From contig DVDV01000154.1 in assembly GCA_015296075.1 (NCBI GenBank), forward strand, positions 1 through 33,173: DNA of 33,173 nt, written 5' to 3'. Shown here piece by piece: positions 7,658-16,578 of the stretch. Source of the DNA: Leptolyngbyaceae cyanobacterium M33_DOE_097. GTDB taxonomy: Bacteria > Cyanobacteriota > Cyanobacteriia > Leptolyngbyales > Leptolyngbyaceae. Position 1 is the stretch's first letter. Every line of letters begins with the position of its first letter. The translations under genes and the position numbers were made by a program. The notes beneath the pieces were generated by a model. It was not told the origin of the DNA. It saw only the letters and a list, made by a program, of their open reading frames with translations, and did no database searches.

Positions 7658-7885
7658 ATGCGAAAAAAACTCAACAAAAAGGCTCATCAACAAGATGATG
7701 TTGATGCAGATCTAGATGGTTTGACTAAGTGCTAGCGATCGCTAATCGCAAACGGTTTTGCATGTTGCGACACAGCACTTAAAAGACAAAAGCGTAGATT
7801 GTAAAAACTTGATCACGCGCTCCAGGAACTACAAGCCGTGATTGAGTCGGAAAACCAACTGAAACAAACTTTAAGTGACACCTGA
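7658..7885 (+). pseudogene. Decayed small open frame
   Basis: An ATG at 7658 opens a 25-codon frame rich in Lys and Asp (MRKKLNKK, then DDVDADLDGL) that stops at 7735. Further on, in another frame, ALKRQKRRL, a TAA at 7802, then KLDHALQELQAVIESENQL read like an amphipathic coiled-coil protein. Read together, a frameshift and an in-frame stop break what may have been a protein of about 75 residues. The family is unknown. Confidence 0.25.
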
Positions 7886-8125
7886 CCTACTGAAAAAGCA
7901 ATCTCAGAAAATCCTCTGAATTACAACCACACACAGGGAAACACAGCTGAATCAGTAGAAATTAGATCTTCGTTAGCTATAACAGTAGTAGACGATTCAG
8001 ATAACTTATGATTTAGAACTGTAGCATAAGCTTTCACTCTTAATACAGAAAAATCCTTTAAAGATTTTTTAAAGATTGCATCTCTTTTGCAGATTGAGTA
8101 GAACTTTTTCACAGTCGATTGATAG

Positions 8126-8275
8126 ATTTGGTGGTTGAAATCGAGAGAAGGTGGGTTCTACGCCATCGGGTTTAAAGTTAGACGCAACGATGAGTCAAAG
8201 TCCTACAAAGTGCGCTCACGAACGAAACGAGCAGAAAGTATAAATATCTTCAAACCTGCCAGGGTAAAACAATAA
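8126..8275 (+). pseudogene. Protein-like fragment, unidentified
   Basis: An open stretch of 49 codons after a TAG at 8123 contains WWLKSREGGFYAIGFKVRR followed by NDESKSYKVRSRTKRAES. The composition is that of real protein rather than chance translation, but no good start or ribosome binding site exists and I do not recognise it. It is probably a gene remnant. Confidence 0.22.
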
Positions 8276-8479
8276 AACAAATTAATTGATTTGTGCGGGG
8301 AAGATGCTTGAAACGTTCGTCATGAGCGGATCTTTAAATCAATGCTTAGACTTTACTCAATCCATTCAATCGACAAATGCAAAAGACGTTTGAGTGTTTA
8401 GAAGCGACTTCTCACTCAAACCCAATGATTCAGAGCAAACAGCACGCTGGTTTTTTGCTAAAAAATTGCTCAATTAGCG

Positions 8480-10210
8480 CTAGTTTTCACTATTCAACAT
8501 AGGGGAACCTAATGTTTGATGCGGGTGCGATCGCCACAGCATTTCAATCTGATGAGCCGGCATCGTTAAATACAGCACATCGCCTGGATGCAGACAAACG
8601 TTTAGCAAATCCCAACCGTGAATGGTTTCGCAACGAGTAATGGCATAGAGGGGGACACAGTCGCAGTTGACCGCGATCGCTTCAACCTGCTGCCCACAAA
8701 AGGGGTGCCCCGGCGTGATCACTGTTGCTAACGCGACCCAGAGGCGATCGGCAGTCATCCCATTCCCTAAAATGCGGCCACCTAGTGCTGCTGCTGCAAA
8801 AGCGGGCGCAGCTACTTCTGTGGGGCTGAGCACGGCTTCAAAGTCAAACACGTGACGCGCCATTTGAGCAAACTTTGGATCCTGATAACGCACAATCACG
8901 TTAACTTTGGGCTTGATCCCCTTAGCATTCAATGCAATTTCAAGGTTGGCTGTGTCGTTGCTTGTAACCGCAAGCAAGGTTTGAGCCTGCTCAAAGTTCG
9001 CCGCCTTTAACGTCGCTGGGAGACTGGCATCGCCTATAATCACCGGAATTCTCAACGAGCGAACAGTACTGATAAAGCGGCAATTTGGATCCTGCTCAAT
9101 CACCACCACCTCATGCCCATAGCTGTGTAGTTGGTTCACGATCTGCATACCCACACCGCCCAAACCACAGACAATAAAATGACCGCGTTGAGGGATACGC
9201 GCAACCTCCCAAAAACGGTCAAACCGAGTTCCCAAAATGAAATCATTCAATAGGGCATAAGACAAGCCGATCACAGCCGCGCCTACCAACATGACTACAA
9301 TCGTAAATAACTTCAACGCATTGGATACATTTTGAACCGGAATCAGACTGTCTCCGGCTCCTGTAATCAGGCTTACGGCAAAGTAAAGGGCATCAATCGG
9401 TGAAGTTCTTAGTACTGAAGAGAAGTAGACAACCGTGCCAGCCAAAATTGTAATTAGCAGTAAAAATATGCTGATGAGCAGAGCGCGGCTGTTTTCTTTG
9501 AGATAGTGAAACGCTAAGCCCACCTTCATCAGATTTTGGCGGAAGCTACGCTTGTTAGAACGCACTCTCGGTTTTGTCCCCACAATTAAGCGATCGCCTA
9601 TTTGTAAGCGTTGCCCGTTGCGCGTTGCGGTGATCAGGTCAATTGAGTGGTTGGCAGGCAAGTAGTAGATCAGCATCCGGTTACGGTCTTCCCACAAATC
9701 ATTGAGCGGGCGGCCTAACCAGTGGTGGTCTTGATCAATCACCTCTTCGTGAATCGGCCAGGTCTGATTAAACAACTGAAGTTGGCCGATCGCATGATTG
9801 CCCAATGCCATAAACGTAAAGATTGGGGCTGACAGCGATGCCACACTCATGGTGATGTGGTCTGGCAAAGTATTATCGAGGCGATCGCCCAAACTGGTGT
9901 TAAATAAGCGATTGACAATCCGAATTCGAGGATTGAGGATACGAGCCTGCATCAAGGTGGCTAAATTAATGCCATCATCGCTACTAGCTAACACAATCGC
10001 TTGAGCATCCTGAATCCCCGCTGCAAGGAGTGTAGCGCTAGATTGCATGTCACCCAGAATGAAGTCAGCGTGCGTCTCACCCGACAGTGGGGTGTCATTA
10101 ATCCCGACGACATTCGCTCCGTGTTGCCGTAGCAGGCAAAAAATGCGATACCCCGTTGCGCCAAGACCACAGACGATAATACGTGATTTTAGATTGCGGG
10201 AAAAAGACAT
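8480..10210 (-). CDS. Two-RCK potassium channel-like NAD-binding membrane protein
   Basis: The layout is RCK/TrkA-N domain, two membrane spans with a re-entrant pore loop, then a second RCK. Numbering from the TTG at 10228, the first Rossmann motif is CGLGATG (residues 20-26) and the second CGLGGVG (354-360). Spans are at about 249-270 and 305-329, with the pore between. TrkA-C-like segments follow each RCK. RCK domains sense nucleotides or ions and gate K+ flux at the plasma membrane. Where K+ channels carry TVGYGD this protein reads ITGAGDS (residues 288-294), so selectivity is doubtful. The ATG at 10210 (576 residues) is preferred, with GGGG just upstream. The TTG 18 bases earlier has AAGGA too close. 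No partner genes. Confidence 0.82.
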   Translation of the reverse strand: MSFSRNLKSRIIVCGLGATGYRIFCLLRQHGANVVGINDTPLSGETHADFILGDMQSSATLLAAGIQDAQAIVLASSDDGINLATLMQARILNPRIRIVNRLFNTSLGDRLDNTLPDHITMSVASLSAPIFTFMALGNHAIGQLQLFNQTWPIHEEVIDQDHHWLGRPLNDLWEDRNRMLIYYLPANHSIDLITATRNGQRLQIGDRLIVGTKPRVRSNKRSFRQNLMKVGLAFHYLKENSRALLISIFLLLITILAGTVVYFSSVLRTSPIDALYFAVSLITGAGDSLIPVQNVSNALKLFTIVVMLVGAAVIGLSYALLNDFILGTRFDRFWEVARIPQRGHFIVCGLGGVGMQIVNQLHSYGHEVVVIEQDPNCRFISTVRSLRIPVIIGDASLPATLKAANFEQAQTLLAVTSNDTANLEIALNAKGIKPKVNVIVRYQDPKFAQMARHVFDFEAVLSPTEVAAPAFAAAALGGRILGNGMTADRLWVALATVITPGHPFCGQQVEAIAVNCDCVPLYAITRCETIHGWDLLNVCLHPGDVLYLTMPAHQIEMLWRSHPHQTLGSPMLNSEN

Positions 10211-10228
10211 GGGTGCCCCATCAATCAA

Positions 10229-11038
10229 TTTCCTTCATTGTTGATTGAGGCTTATTTCGGGTTTGTAGCTGAAGACACTATTCCGCTTTGAAACCGAGAG
10301 ATTGAAGCTGTTTTCGGCGATCGCAAAAGCTGCAACAGGAAGACTAACCCATTCGATAAATGGGCTGTAATTCTCAGCTTGATTGACGTAAATACACTCA
10401 TTAGTATACCCTTTCATTACTTGCTGAAACTAAAGTTTCTCTGATGTTGAAATAATTTGTGGACTCTCTTTTCCTGGTTCAGGGGTGTTGTTTGAAAGTC
10501 CAGTTAATTTCAATTACGTAGTTCAATGAATGCCCGTATGCGATCGCAAGTATGCTTCGGTCAGTGACCGAATTTTCTTTTATAACTCCTCCTACAGGAG
10601 CTTACGAATCAAGCAATTTCACAATAGCTTAGGATTGCCGAGCCAATCAGCCGATCTCAATTTGGGTGAATTTGTTAGTCAAAGAAAGTGAATGGTTTAT
10701 TAGCGAAAGCGATTTTGCAGTTCTTTAAATCTCATATGCTGCTACTCTAACGGTAACAGTTGTTCCTTGTTGGGTTTTGTCAGTTTCATGCACAGGTTTT
10801 TACCTGGAGGTCGCCACCATTTCATTACTTAAAACCAAGTACAACAAGTCATAAATTTGCAACGTAAACTCTGTATTTTAGCTACTTTGGTCTCAGGATC
10901 TTAATTAAAAGTGTTGCAAAATCGACCATTTAGCCTACAAGTTCATTTTTGATAAATTGGCCTGACTGCTTTAGGACAAACTTCTTCCAAATCGTGAATT
11001 GGATAAGCAGATAACAGCCAGTCGTGGAGGGATACTCA
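10229..11038. other. Intergenic region upstream of sucrose-phosphate synthase
   Basis: About 800 bases of AT-rich sequence between two divergently transcribed genes. No gene, RNA or clear repeat was found. It presumably holds the promoters of both the channel-like gene and sucrose-phosphate synthase, a gene often induced by salt in cyanobacteria, but I could not pick a convincing -35/-10 pair. Confidence 0.4.
11025..11031 (+). promoter_or_regulatory. Ribosome binding site setting the synthase start
   Basis: GGAGGGA ends 7 bases before the ATG at 11039. It would lie inside the coding frame if the upstream GTG at 11024 were used, so the ATG is the better start. Confidence 0.65.
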
Positions 11039-13240
11039 ATGTCAGACAAACCAGGGTTATATATCTTGCTGGTTAGTGTTCATGGCTTGATTCGGGGACA
11101 CAATCTGGAACTGGGACGCGATGCCGATACGGGTGGGCAGACAAAGTATGTGGTTGAGTTAGCCTGTGCCCTAGCCGAAAACCCAGACGTTGGGCGAGTT
11201 GACCTGGTGACGCGTTTAGTCAATGACCCAAAGGTTAGCTCTGATTATGCCCAGCCTGTTGAAGTGCTGTCAGATAAGGCTCAAATTATTCGTGTGCCCT
11301 GCGGGCCAAGACGTTATTTACGGAAGGAGGTACTCTGGCCTCACCTTGATACCTTTGCTGATGAGCTGCTCAAACATATTCGTAAAATTGGTCGAGTCCC
11401 CGATGTAATTCATACTCACTACGCTGATGCAGGTTATGTGGGTTGTCGCGTGGCAGGTTGGTTGGGGGTGCCTCTGGTCCATACAGGCCACTCTTTGGGC
11501 AGGGTCAAGTTGCAGCGCTTGCTGGATCAAGGCAGTAAATTGGAGGCGATCGAAGACCACTTTCACATCAGCGCCCGCATTGAGGCCGAAGAAACAACCC
11601 TTGGTAGCGCTGCTTTGGTGATTGCTAGCACGAATCAAGAGGTCGAGCAGCAATATAGCGTTTATGACCAGTATCAACCGAAGCGCATGGTTGTGATTCC
11701 ACCAGGGGTTACGCTAGAGCGGTTTTACCCAGCCCCGGCTGATTGGCAAGAGCCGCCCATTCGCCAAGAGCTAGCTCGATTTCTCAGGGATCCTAATAAG
11801 CCGATGATTACGGCGATCTCTCGTCCAGCCATTCGCAAGAACGTGAGCACTCTGATCAAAGCCTATGGCGAAAATCCAGAGTTGCAACGGTTAGCAAACC
11901 TGGTCTTAGTGCTGGGCAATCGCGATGATATTGGCACAATGGAGTCAGGCCCCAAGCAGGTGATGCTTGAAATTTTTCAACTGATCGATCGCTACGATCT
12001 TTATGGTCTTGTGGCTTATCCCAAACATCACACGGCTGATGATGTCCCTGATCTCTACCGTCTAACAGCCCAAACCAAGGGTGTGTTTATCAATCCTGCC
12101 TTGACCGAACCGTTTGGCCTCACCCTGATTGAAGCGGCAGCTACAGGTGCGCCGATCGTGGCGACAGCTGATGGTGGGCCACAAGATATCATCGGAGCTT
12201 GTCATAACGGGTTACTGGTTGATCCCTTAAATATTCGAGCTATTCAAACGGCACTGCGCACTGTGCTAACCGATGCAAATAAGTGGGAGCAGTGGTCGAG
12301 CAATGGTTTGGTGAATGTGCGTCTGCACTTCTCGTGGAAGAGCCATGTTGAACAGTACCTGGACAAGATTCGGCTGTGTTTGCCACGCAATGTGCAGTCT
12401 TTGCTGAGTCCATTGAGAGAAACGCTGGCCACCGAGTATCCTGACTGGAAAGTCCCTAGCACTAACCGCTTGCCCACCGCCGATCGCTTTTTAGTTTGCG
12501 AAATTGACAACACCTTGCTGGGAGATCAGGAAGCGTTAGAAAAGCTGATTGACCGCATTCATCAAGAAGGGCAGGGCACTGGGGTCGGCATTGCCACTGG
12601 GCGCAGTCTTAAAAGTGCGCTTGAAATGCTAGAAGAATGGCGGTTTCCGGTGCCTGACCTGCTGATTACCTCGACCGGAAGCGAAATCTACTACGGGCCT
12701 CAAATCGTCACCGATACGACTTGGCGAAAGCATATTGCCTATAACTGGCGACCTGACGCTATTCGCGCGGCTATGCAAGATTTGCCTGGGGTCGAGTTGC
12801 AACCATCAGAAGCTCAAGGTCTGTTTAAGATTAGCTATTTTATTGATGCAGATAAAGCACCCAGCTATCGCGAAATTATTCGCCACTTACGGCGACAACA
12901 GCTTTCTGTTAAAGGCATTTTTAGCCACAGTATGTACCTGGACTTGATCCCTATTCGCGCATCCAAGGGTGACGCGATTCGGTATGTTGCTTTGAAGTGG
13001 GGCTTGCCCGTTCAACGCTTTTTAGTGGCTGGGGCATCAGGAAATGATGAGTCGATGTTGGCTGGCAATACGCTGGCAGTCGTGGTTGGCAATCACAGCG
13101 AGGAACTGCAAAAACTCCGCAACTACCCACGCGTTTATTTTGCCAAAGGCTCGTACGCCTGGGGCATTTTAGAAGCGCTTGATCACTATGAATTCTTTAG
13201 CCACCCGGCTCGGACTGAGCGAGAAGTGTTAATGGTTTAA
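11039..13240 (+). CDS. sps: Sucrose-phosphate synthase with fused, probably inactive phosphatase domain
   Basis: Makes sucrose-6-phosphate from a nucleotide glucose and fructose-6-phosphate in the cytosol, the first step of sucrose synthesis and osmoprotection. The 733 residues match the two-domain cyanobacterial form. The N-terminal GT4 synthase has VSVHGLIRGHNLELGRDADT and GGQT near residues 13-34, SRPAIRKN, and EPFGLTLIE with the E-x7-E pair (Glu357, Glu365). From about residue 480 a HAD-type sucrose-phosphatase-like domain follows. Its nucleophile motif, DLDNT in active phosphatases, reads EIDNT (Glu488 for Asp), and GDSGND reads GASGND, so two key acidic residues are gone. The Synechocystis enzyme is likewise reported to carry a non-catalytic phosphatase-like domain. 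A separate sucrose phosphatase would be needed and is not in this window. Confidence 0.95.
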   Translation: MSDKPGLYILLVSVHGLIRGHNLELGRDADTGGQTKYVVELACALAENPDVGRVDLVTRLVNDPKVSSDYAQPVEVLSDKAQIIRVPCGPRRYLRKEVLWPHLDTFADELLKHIRKIGRVPDVIHTHYADAGYVGCRVAGWLGVPLVHTGHSLGRVKLQRLLDQGSKLEAIEDHFHISARIEAEETTLGSAALVIASTNQEVEQQYSVYDQYQPKRMVVIPPGVTLERFYPAPADWQEPPIRQELARFLRDPNKPMITAISRPAIRKNVSTLIKAYGENPELQRLANLVLVLGNRDDIGTMESGPKQVMLEIFQLIDRYDLYGLVAYPKHHTADDVPDLYRLTAQTKGVFINPALTEPFGLTLIEAAATGAPIVATADGGPQDIIGACHNGLLVDPLNIRAIQTALRTVLTDANKWEQWSSNGLVNVRLHFSWKSHVEQYLDKIRLCLPRNVQSLLSPLRETLATEYPDWKVPSTNRLPTADRFLVCEIDNTLLGDQEALEKLIDRIHQEGQGTGVGIATGRSLKSALEMLEEWRFPVPDLLITSTGSEIYYGPQIVTDTTWRKHIAYNWRPDAIRAAMQDLPGVELQPSEAQGLFKISYFIDADKAPSYREIIRHLRRQQLSVKGIFSHSMYLDLIPIRASKGDAIRYVALKWGLPVQRFLVAGASGNDESMLAGNTLAVVVGNHSEELQKLRNYPRVYFAKGSYAWGILEALDHYEFFSHPARTEREVLMV

Positions 13241-13837
13241 TCGAGCCACCTCGATCGCTCAGGTTCGCTAGCGCGTTGTGATCAGCCAGTGGAGAGTCTG
13301 CCGCGTGTCAGAGGCTTATATCAAACATGTAAATAATTTGGACTTTAGACTAAACGCGATTTTCCACTATACGTAAGGGCGAACAGCTGTTCTAAATATA
13401 GATGTAAGGGCGAATAGCCGTATAGCCTTGCGGCAATAGCCTTTGGCATGGCTTCGCTAGGGCTGCTCTAGTGCCCCTAAATATGGTGTATTTTTTGAAT
13501 TAGTCCAAACTCCAGAAATAATGCATGTGCAAGCGGATTTAATATCACGGCGGCTACAGCCTCCTCGCGATCGCCCTGAATCTAGGCTTTCTGTTGCCAT
13601 TTGCTCATCGCCTGGGGACTGGCAGCACAAGGTTGGCTGCTTTTAGGTTGTCAGGTGCGCCAATCTCGCGATCGCCCGGTATACTATGGCTTGCTGTTCA
13701 ACATCTACTCAATTCTTTCGTCTGTTTGACGAGCTGGAAGAGATTTTTTGAGAAGTTCTAAAAAGTTCTCGTGCCAACTCGCCGATCGCAGATCAGAATG
13801 TTTGGAAGGATTGCTCTGCTAGCAGGTTAATACCCCC
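13241..13837. other. Intergenic region with a possible inverted-repeat element
   Basis: About 600 bases between the synthase and the Ig-repeat amidase. It contains the repeat-rich element at 13337-13509. A 47-codon frame at 13587-13729 reads LLIAWGLAAQGWLLLGCQ and then VYYGLLFNIYSIL, hydrophobic and membrane-like, but with a stop just before it and no ATG. This could be another small gene remnant, though the evidence is weak. Confidence 0.35.
13337..13509. mobile_element. Possible small inverted-repeat element with internal direct repeats
   Basis: TTTGGACT at 13337-13344 is matched inversely by AGTCCAAA at 13502-13509. Inside, GTAAGGGCGAACAGCTGT (13373-13390) and GTAAGGGCGAATAGCCGT (13404-13421) are 18-bp direct repeats with two mismatches, 31 bases apart. 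The GTAAGGGCG theme is shared with the other MITE-like elements here. The ends are short, so the call is tentative. Confidence 0.35.
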
Positions 13838-15211
13838 ATGATCAAAATCACTCAAGCACCAACAGGCCCCGTTCAAGTTCAACAGCAGTTCACAATTCAA
13901 GGGATTGCGTCTGTCGAGCATGTTGGTAAAGCCTTAACTTTGGTGATTGATAATATCTATCGTAGCCAGGGACCCGTTGTTGCCGCCGATGGCTCATGGG
14001 AGGTTAACTTTATCTTTACCCAGGCGGGAGATCGCCGCATGCGAATCGAAGCAGGCGACGAAAGCACCGAAACAACTGTGCGTGTGACAGCTAGCGCGGT
14101 TCAACGCTGGGTGTCATTCACCAACCCGCCTCAGCAGGCCGAAACTCTACAAACCCTGGTGTTGCAAGGTGAAGCAGAAGGCTACTCGAACGGGGCGCAG
14201 TTGCTTCTACGGGCAGACGGTCTGTATGAATTAGCGCGACCCCAGGTGCAGATGGAGAAATGGCAAGCGGCGATCGGGTTTACCCAGGCTGGCAGAAGAA
14301 AGCTTGAAATTATTGGCACAGGGCAAGACCGGGCCGAGACATTTATCAACGTGGTCACAGCCCCACCCAAACCACCCAAACCGCCGCGCTTAAGCTTCAC
14401 GAACCCGCCCCAATCGGTTGTGGCTGATCGCGTCTTTGCTTTGCGGGGTAATGCAACCGACTACAACGACGGGGATCAGCTCGTTTTGCGGGCTGACCAG
14501 ATTTATGAATTGGCTCGTCCCAGAGTGCGCGATGGTAAGTGGGAAACGCCCGTTCTTTTAAGGGGAGCAGGTAAGCGAGTGATTGAAATTATTGGCTCTG
14601 AGCAAGACCGCGCCCAAATTACGATTACTGTGCAAGCGCCCCCCAGTAGCGAGTTTGTCGTATTGCCCCGGAGTAGCTGGACGAACGTGCCAACCCCATC
14701 GAACCTGGCGACCCTACAACCCAAGCGTATTACGCTGCATCACACCGCCTTGAGTGGTGCCCCCTCAGTGAATGCCTCGCAAGCGCAAGAGGCCGAGCGT
14801 ATGCGGTTGATCTACAACAGCCACGTTTATGGCAACGGTTGGGCAGATATTGGTTATCACTTTATTGTGATGCCGAGCGGTCGGGTGTACTCCGCAAGAG
14901 CTGAGCAGCGCCGGGGTGCCCACGATCAGATCAATGATGGGTTAGGTATTTCCTTTGATGGAATTTTTACCAGCGCCACCATCTCAAACCAGCAGTTTCA
15001 GGCGGCTGTGAATCTCTGCACTCAGTTAGCCAGACGCTACGGTTTTCGGAATGTGGTGAACCCGGTGCCCACCCCAACCACCTTTGGTACCCGTAACCTG
15101 CCTCTAATTTTGGGACACCGCGATCGCGTGGCAACCCAATGCCCCGGTACAGAGGGTGGCCGCACCATCCGGATGCCTGAAATTCGTCAGTCGGTGCAGG
15201 CTCGGCTTTAA
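13838..15211 (+). CDS. Peptidoglycan amidase (PGRP/amidase_2) with three Ig-like repeats
   Basis: Expected to cleave N-acetylmuramoyl-L-alanine bonds in peptidoglycan. The C-terminal domain (about residues 275-457) has the type-2 amidase/PGRP signature. The zinc ligands are His302 in ITLHHTA, His427 in LGHRDR and Cys435 in TQCPG, with the family's 8-residue His-Cys spacing, and GYHFIV carries the catalytic-region Tyr340. Before it lie three beta-sandwich-like repeats of about 90 residues (1-85, 90-173, 184-266). Repeats 2 and 3 share FTNPPQ, QLLLRAD/QLVLRAD, YELARPQV/YELARPRV and EIIG. A PPKPPKPP linker separates them. There is no signal peptide, which is odd for a wall enzyme, so it may need lysis, a non-classical route or a different start. 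Glycosyltransferase and YdcF-like genes follow on the same strand. Confidence 0.88.
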   Translation: MIKITQAPTGPVQVQQQFTIQGIASVEHVGKALTLVIDNIYRSQGPVVAADGSWEVNFIFTQAGDRRMRIEAGDESTETTVRVTASAVQRWVSFTNPPQQAETLQTLVLQGEAEGYSNGAQLLLRADGLYELARPQVQMEKWQAAIGFTQAGRRKLEIIGTGQDRAETFINVVTAPPKPPKPPRLSFTNPPQSVVADRVFALRGNATDYNDGDQLVLRADQIYELARPRVRDGKWETPVLLRGAGKRVIEIIGSEQDRAQITITVQAPPSSEFVVLPRSSWTNVPTPSNLATLQPKRITLHHTALSGAPSVNASQAQEAERMRLIYNSHVYGNGWADIGYHFIVMPSGRVYSARAEQRRGAHDQINDGLGISFDGIFTSATISNQQFQAAVNLCTQLARRYGFRNVVNPVPTPTTFGTRNLPLILGHRDRVATQCPGTEGGRTIRMPEIRQSVQARL

Positions 15212-15343
15212 CCAGTCAGATCACCTAACTCCATCTCGCGCATCAATTCAATTGGGTGCGTCAAATTGTCCTGAGAATTTGCGGTGCTGCCTGTAAAGAA
15301 AAGCAGAGGCGCTTGTAACCTGCCAACCGCAGATCAATTTGCT

Positions 15344-16480
15344 ATGAAAATTTTGTTTCTTGACCAGAGCGGTAAGCCAGGTGGGGCTGAGTTGTGCCTG
15401 CTCGACATCGCTAAGCACTACCGCGATCGCTGTTTGGTCGCCCTGTTTGCCGATGGTACGTTTCGGGAACAACTAGAGGCGAATCAAATTCCAGTCCAGG
15501 TTTTAACGACACAGGCGATTAACGTGCGCAAAGGCAGCAACATGCTGCAAGGGTTTATCGGGCTGGGGCAATTAGCCCCCGTGATTGTGAAAACAGTGCA
15601 ACTGGCGCGTTCGTTTGATGTGATCTATGCCAACACCCAAAAAGCTCTGGTTGTCGGTGCGATCGCCCATTTTGTCACCCATCGCCCCCTGGTTTACCAT
15701 CTGCACGACATTCTTTCGGCTGACCATTTCAGCTCGACAAATCAACGCCTGATTGTTTATCTCGCCAATCACTTCACTAAACTCGTGATTGCCAATTCGA
15801 AGGCCAGTGCTGAATCTTTTATTCAAGCAGGGGGCGATCCTAAAAAGGTCGAAATTATTTATAACGGATTCTCACCAGAACTGTATCAAAACCATCTTTC
15901 TGAAGTGCCAAAACTCCGGCAGGAGTTAGGCTCTGCCCAACAGTTTGTGGTTGGTCACTTTAGCCGCCTCTCACCCTGGAAAGGTCAACACATTCTCCTA
16001 GAAGCGTTACAACACTGTCCTGCCAATGTGGTTGCGTGGTTTGTAGGCGATGCCCTGTTTGGTGAGACTGCTTACAAACAGCAGCTTCAGCAACAGGTGG
16101 AGGATCTCGGCTTAGGCGATCGCGTCCGGTTTTTGGGGTTTCGCTTAGACGTGCCACAACTGATGGCTGCGTGTGATCTGGTTGCCCATACTTCAACCGC
16201 CCCTGAACCGTTTGGCCGTGTGATTGTCGAAGCCATGTTGTGCGGCACGCCGATCGTCGCCAGTGCGGCGGGTGGGGTCACCGAGCTAATTGAACCGGGA
16301 CAAACTGGTTGGCTCACGCCTCCAGGAGAGGCGCACAAATTAGCCGAAATCATACACCAGTGTTTAGCCGATCCTGACCGGGCCAGGGCGATCGCTCAAG
16401 CAGCTCAAACATCTGCCAGTCAGCGATTTCATTTAGACGCGGTGAATCAGCAGATCGATCGCGTACTGCAAGGAATCTGA
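15344..16480 (+). CDS. GT4-family glycosyltransferase (probable exopolysaccharide/lipid-linked glycan)
   Basis: A 378-residue family 4 glycosyltransferase. It begins MKILFLDQSGKPGGAE, a typical N-terminal strand and glycine loop. HFSRLSPWKGQ (residues 205-215) supplies the Arg and Lys phosphate binders. EPFGRVIVEAM holds Glu288 and Glu296, the E-x7-E pair. Frames open 60 bases further upstream, but the extra 20 residues are unlike the family, so the ATG at 15344 is used. It is soluble, perhaps membrane-associated. The next gene, 98 bases on, encodes a YdcF-like protein, and an HpsJ-like gene lies 3 kb on, so polysaccharide assembly is the likely context. Sugar and acceptor are unknown. Confidence 0.88.
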   Translation: MKILFLDQSGKPGGAELCLLDIAKHYRDRCLVALFADGTFREQLEANQIPVQVLTTQAINVRKGSNMLQGFIGLGQLAPVIVKTVQLARSFDVIYANTQKALVVGAIAHFVTHRPLVYHLHDILSADHFSSTNQRLIVYLANHFTKLVIANSKASAESFIQAGGDPKKVEIIYNGFSPELYQNHLSEVPKLRQELGSAQQFVVGHFSRLSPWKGQHILLEALQHCPANVVAWFVGDALFGETAYKQQLQQQVEDLGLGDRVRFLGFRLDVPQLMAACDLVAHTSTAPEPFGRVIVEAMLCGTPIVASAAGGVTELIEPGQTGWLTPPGEAHKLAEIIHQCLADPDRARAIAQAAQTSASQRFHLDAVNQQIDRVLQGI

Positions 16481-16578
16481 TCTCAACTTAAACACTTTTG
16501 CGCAAAACCTCTCTTGCCACTTCTTAACAACTTGCAATAAATTGGAGATGCATCTGACCCACAGCATCTACCCAATCT

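Larger units (their letters stand above)
7515..8479. other. Long intergenic stretch with decayed coding sequence
   Basis: Nearly 1 kb without an intact gene, between the glycosyltransferase start and the end of the channel-like gene. Two plus-strand stretches (7658-7885 and 8126-8275) have protein-like composition but are broken by stops or lack starts. A minus-strand GTG-started 63-codon frame at 7921-8112 has no ribosome binding site or recognisable motif. I take the region to be gene remains. Confidence 0.4.

Noticed and set aside
7921-8112. GTG-started 63-codon frame on the minus strand
   Set aside because: No ribosome binding site, no motif, average composition of non-coding AT-rich sequence, and it lies among gene remains.
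11318-11677. 119-codon frame opposite sucrose-phosphate synthase
   Set aside because: It is the antisense shadow of a strongly conserved gene and has no family features.
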